From: Nitrospirota bacterium
Lineage (GTDB): Bacteria; Nitrospirota; UBA9217
Length of the DNA stretch: 9,172 nt
Assembly (NCBI GenBank): GCA_021788515.1
Contig: JAJYKN010000023.1
Location: 1 to 9,172, forward strand
Reading direction: 5' to 3'
The notes beneath the pieces are model-generated. The model saw nothing but the letters and a program-made list of their open reading frames with translations. It had not been told where the DNA came from and did no database searches. Position 1 is the stretch's first letter. Each line of letters opens with the position of its first letter. Shown here piece by piece: positions 6,675-9,172 of the stretch. The translations under genes and the position numbers were made by a program.

Positions 6675-7525
6675 TAATTCCCCCACTTGAGTTTGCTTCT
6701 CAGGATCTCGTAATAGCTCTTCGTGGGGTGCTTGATCAGCCTCATCTTGAACCGGGAACGTTTAATCTCCACAACGTCATTCGGCATGAGCGGAAAACCG
6801 ATCTGACCGTCAAGGGTGAGCGATACGTCCTCGCTCCGGGAGGTAAGGCATACGGTGACCACGACGGTATCAGGCAGGGCGATGGGCCGGTTCGAAAGCG
6901 TATGAGGGCAAATGGGCGTCACGACAAAACAGTGGATCGTCGGATGGATTATGGGTCCGCCCGCGGAAAGAGAATAGGCCGTCGAGCCCGTCGGCGTTGC
7001 AACGATCAATCCGTCCGCCCTGAGCGTGGTCAGCTGGCCGTCGCTCACGGTGATCCTGAGCTCCATCATGCGCGCCAGCGCGCCTTTGTTGATCACCGCG
7101 TCGTTCAGCACGCGGTACCGCGCTATGTGTTTTCCGTCACGGATAACGCTCGTGGAAAGCATCATCCGGTCCTCGGTTTCGAGTTTGCCGGCAATCGCTT
7201 TTTCAAGGTTGTCGTACAATTCGTCGAGGGATACTTCGGCCATGAAGCCCAGGCTCCCGAGGTTCACCCCGAAAATCGGCACGTTCGTATGCGCATCAGC
7301 GACGTGCCGCGCAGCGGACAGGAGCGTCCCGTCTCCGCCGAGCACGATCAGCATTTCGACGAGAGCAGGCAGCTCGGCGCGGTCGTATCCCTTCCTTTTG
7401 ATCGATGCGGCCGTTTCCCGATCGATAAAGACCTTCTTGCCCCGCGATTCAAGCCAGATTGTCAGTTTCTGTGCAGCTTTCAATGCCGCGGGGATGTCTT
7501 TTGCAATAATGCCGATTTTTTTCAT
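6674..7525 (-). CDS. nadK: NAD kinase
   Basis: NAD kinase phosphorylates NAD to NADP using ATP or polyphosphate and is the only route to NADP in most bacteria. Counting from the ATG at 7525 it has 283 residues and begins MKKIGIIAK, a typical family N terminus. The catalytic GGDGT is at 63-67, NLGSLGF at 88-94, NDAVINKG at 141-148, the glycine/serine-rich ATPTGSTAYSLSAGGP at 176-191 and LDGQ at 238-241. A longer reading from an ATG at 7564 adds 13 basic residues (MRPRRKACGQKNN). I prefer the shorter form because it matches the family, although neither start has a strong ribosome binding site and the longer start lies only three bases past the tsaE stop, which would suit coupling. The stop codon abuts a heptanucleotide repeat tract. 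Identity is secure; the start is moderately sure. Confidence 0.95.
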   Translation of the reverse strand: MKKIGIIAKDIPAALKAAQKLTIWLESRGKKVFIDRETAASIKRKGYDRAELPALVEMLIVLGGDGTLLSAARHVADAHTNVPIFGVNLGSLGFMAEVSLDELYDNLEKAIAGKLETEDRMMLSTSVIRDGKHIARYRVLNDAVINKGALARMMELRITVSDGQLTTLRADGLIVATPTGSTAYSLSAGGPIIHPTIHCFVVTPICPHTLSNRPIALPDTVVVTVCLTSRSEDVSLTLDGQIGFPLMPNDVVEIKRSRFKMRLIKHPTKSYYEILRSKLKWGN

Positions 7526-7567
7526 GTTGTTTTTTTGACCGCAGGCTTTTCGCCGCGGCCTCATCTC

Positions 7568-8041
7568 TTAAATCTTGTTGAGCGTCACCCGCAGCTCATC
7601 CAGCAATTTCTCATACCGCTCGCCTTCCGCAAGAAAACCGATCTCGCGGCTGTGGTCGTCAACATAGGAAAGATAGACGCTCAAAGCTTCTCCGGGGAGC
7701 TCATCCTCGGCGCGGTCCGCCCATTCTATGACCGTCACGCCGTCCGAGTCAAGGTACTCCTCAAAACCGATGTTCCCGAGTTCGCCGGGATCAACGAGGC
7801 GGTACAGATCGATATGATAGAACGGCACCCTGCCCTCATACTCATTCACAAAAGTAAAGGTAGGGCTCGTGATATAGTGCTCCTGGACGTCAAGCCCCTG
7901 CGCGATACCGTAGGAAAAGCTCGTTTTGCCCGCGCCAAGGTCGCCGTACAGGCAAACCGTATCGCCGGCTTTCAGGCGCGCGCCGAGCATCTCGCCGATC
8001 TTCCAGGTCTGCTCCGGGCTTGTGGTGATCACGCTGAACAC
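7568..8041 (-). CDS. tsaE: tRNA threonylcarbamoyladenosine biosynthesis ATPase TsaE
   Basis: TsaE is the P-loop ATPase that works with TsaB and TsaD to transfer threonylcarbamoyl to A37 of ANN-decoding tRNAs (t6A). The product has 157 residues, normal for the family. The Walker A motif GDLGAGKT is at residues 33-40, followed by SPTF at 59-62, HIDLYRL at 76-82 and the IEW signature around 105-107. The start is GTG: the bases at the junction read TAGTG, so the CBS gene stop and this start overlap by one base and reinitiation is likely. No tsaB, tsaD or tsaC is in this window, so the partners must be elsewhere. The stop TAA is followed after three bases by an in-frame ATG of the nadK frame. Assignment is very secure. 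Confidence 0.95.
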   Translation of the reverse strand: MFSVITTSPEQTWKIGEMLGARLKAGDTVCLYGDLGAGKTSFSYGIAQGLDVQEHYITSPTFTFVNEYEGRVPFYHIDLYRLVDPGELGNIGFEEYLDSDGVTVIEWADRAEDELPGEALSVYLSYVDDHSREIGFLAEGERYEKLLDELRVTLNKI

Positions 8042-8499
8042 TATTTAGCCTGCTGGGCCACGGCCTGGACGACGTCGCGCTTGCCGATGATGCCCGTGAC
8101 TTTCCCGGCTTTGACCACCGGCAGCAGATGGATTTTCTTCTCGGACATGATCGTGGCAATATCAACGATTGAAGTTTCTTCCGTGATCGTGACGACCTTG
8201 CGGGTACAGATGTCCCCGACCCTGGTGGCGGTCAGTCGTTTCACGTCCTGCTCGAACTTCTTCGAGCTTTCGAGATAAATGGCCGCATCGAGGAAGCTGA
8301 CCACGGTCGGAATGTGCAGCCGCTTGTTCCGATCGATGAGATCGTTGTCGGTCACGATGCCGTACAGAGCTCCGGAATCATCAACGACCGGCACGCCGCT
8401 GATCTCGTTCTTGACGAGAAGCGACGAGAGCTTTTCGACGGAGCTGTCCGGTGTTACGGTAATGACGTTCTTCGTCATAATATCTTTAGCAATAAGCAT
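8041..8499 (-). CDS. Two-CBS-domain protein
   Basis: This small soluble protein of 152 residues consists of a CBS pair with no attached catalytic or transport domain. CBS1 spans about residues 6-57 (DIMTKNVITVTPDSS, then SGVPVVDDSGALYGIVTDNDL) and CBS2 about 95-147 (VGDICTRKVVTITEETS, then LLPVVKAGKVTGIIGKRDVV). A linker with HIP...LDAAIYLES lies between them, as in many stand-alone CBS proteins. CBS pairs usually bind adenosine nucleotides (AMP, ATP, SAM or NAD-like ligands), so a sensor role is plausible; the ligand and partner cannot be read from sequence. A GAGAGG ribosome binding site lies 5 bases before the ATG. The TAG stop shares one base with the GTG start of tsaE, suggesting translational coupling. 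Domain call is secure, biological role unknown. Confidence 0.93.
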   Translation of the reverse strand: MLIAKDIMTKNVITVTPDSSVEKLSSLLVKNEISGVPVVDDSGALYGIVTDNDLIDRNKRLHIPTVVSFLDAAIYLESSKKFEQDVKRLTATRVGDICTRKVVTITEETSIVDIATIMSEKKIHLLPVVKAGKVTGIIGKRDVVQAVAQQAK

Positions 8500-8527
8500 A
8501 AGGACCTCTCAGGGGAAATAGTTTTAA

Positions 8528-9172
8528 TCATTCTCTTGTTTCTTTTATCGCTTCTGATATTTTTTCGATCAGGTCTCCGGCGATCATCGACGCTTCGCCC
8601 TTCTCTTTCGCCGCCAGGTCGCCTGCCCGGCCATGGAGGTACACTCCGAGGCACGCCGATTGAAGAGAAGAATATCCCTGAGCCAGGAGGCTGCCGATCA
8701 TGCCTGTCAGCACGTCACCGGTGCCGCCTGTCGCCATTCCCGGATTGCCGGTGGAATTGACGTACCTCCGGCCGTCAGGCGTTGCGACCACGGTGCCTGC
8801 TCCCTTGAGTACGAGGGTCACCCTGTACTTTGCGGCAAAAGAGGCTGCCATGCCGAGCCGGTCCTTCTGAACGTCGGCTGTCGATATTCCCAGCAGCCTC
8901 GCCATCTCGCCGGGATGGGGCGTCATGATGACCGGAACCTGGGTCTTCCTGAGCACGTCGAGAGAACCGGCAAGCGCGTTCAATCCGTCAGCATCGATTA
9001 CAACGGGGACGGTGATCTGCTGGACGAAATTCCTCACCATCCGCACAGTTTCATAATGGGTGGAAAGGCCCGGACCGATCGCGCACGCGCTCATCTTCAT
9101 TGCTGATTTGATCAGTTCGTTTTCAGCCCCGATCCCGATCGTGCCGTCTATGCTTTCCGCTGACGGGATGCA
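8528..9172 (-). CDS. nnrD: ADP-dependent (S)-NAD(P)H-hydrate dehydratase, C-terminal part (cut by window edge)
   Basis: This enzyme dehydrates the damaged cofactor (S)-NAD(P)HX back to NAD(P)H, using ADP in the bacterial family. The reading frame stays open to the window edge, so the visible 214 residues are a 3' fragment and the first in-frame ATG at 9100 is not the true start; the sequence just before it (SIDGTIGIGAENELIKSAMK) is already family-like. Visible family motifs, in order, are AIGPGL, DADGLN, TPHPGEMARL, LKGAGTVV, the nucleotide-binding GNPGMATGGTGDVLTG, YLHGRAGD and a C-terminal SMIAGDLIEKI. Many bacteria fuse this domain behind an NnrE epimerase domain; whether that is so here lies outside the window. 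The stop is 28 bases before the CBS-protein start, so the two are probably co-transcribed. The presence of nadK three genes downstream fits a cofactor theme. Family assignment is very secure. Confidence 0.95.
   Translation of the reverse strand, partial: CIPSAESIDGTIGIGAENELIKSAMKMSACAIGPGLSTHYETVRMVRNFVQQITVPVVIDADGLNALAGSLDVLRKTQVPVIMTPHPGEMARLLGISTADVQKDRLGMAASFAAKYRVTLVLKGAGTVVATPDGRRYVNSTGNPGMATGGTGDVLTGMIGSLLAQGYSSLQSACLGVYLHGRAGDLAAKEKGEASMIAGDLIEKISEAIKETRE

Noticed and set aside
6662..8278. A 538-codon open frame on the plus strand antisense to nadK, tsaE and part of the CBS gene.
   Set aside because: It overlaps three certain genes entirely, has no recognisable domain and reads as the GC-driven shadow of their codon use.
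9029..9100. Treating the ATG at 9100 as the real start of the nnrD gene.
   Set aside because: The frame stays open to the edge and the residues before that ATG look like the same family domain, so the gene is cut by the window.

Overview
This window is a stretch of bacterial chromosome holding nine genes, all read from the minus strand, packed tightly with only short gaps. Every gene belongs to a recognisable family and most are housekeeping genes. Moderate-to-high GC, GTG as well as ATG starts, clear purine-rich ribosome binding sites, a 4Fe-4S family-4 uracil-DNA glycosylase, a TPR plus cyclic-nucleotide-binding protein and the degenerate 7-8 base intergenic repeats suggest an anaerobic or sediment-type lineage such as Nitrospirota or Desulfobacterota. 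That placement is an impression from gene content and not proven by the sequence.

Reading in the direction of transcription (right to left): the window opens inside nnrD, the C-terminal ADP-dependent NAD(P)HX dehydratase domain, which is cut by the window edge. It is followed by a two-CBS-domain protein, tsaE (t6A tRNA modification ATPase, stop/start overlap TAGTG with the CBS gene), nadK (NAD kinase, directly after tsaE), a family-4 uracil-DNA glycosylase and mutS. These six probably form one co-directional transcription unit. A good sigma70-type promoter (about 2904-2933) then drives rplI (ribosomal protein L9). A terminator-like hairpin with a T-run (about 2342-2402) separates rplI from dnaB (replicative helicase). 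The last gene encodes a TPR and cyclic-nucleotide-binding-domain protein with no DNA-binding domain.

Functionally the genes group into nicotinamide cofactor supply and repair (nadK, nnrD), genome maintenance and replication (udg, mutS, dnaB), translation (tsaE, rplI) and two likely ligand sensors (the CBS-pair protein and the TPR-cNBD protein). No mobile element, CRISPR array, tRNA or rRNA is visible, and no gap exceeds about 130 bases.

I see no new multi-gene system. The unusual material is at a smaller scale. Degenerate, strongly phased 7-base repeats fill or border four intergenic gaps. One of them has apparently become the rplI terminator, and another shares its sequence but sits just upstream of mutS. 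A similar 8-base-phased tract lies in frame inside mutS and encodes part of the linker before the putative beta-clamp-binding motif. DnaB carries a four-cysteine CxC...CxC insertion in its ATPase domain.
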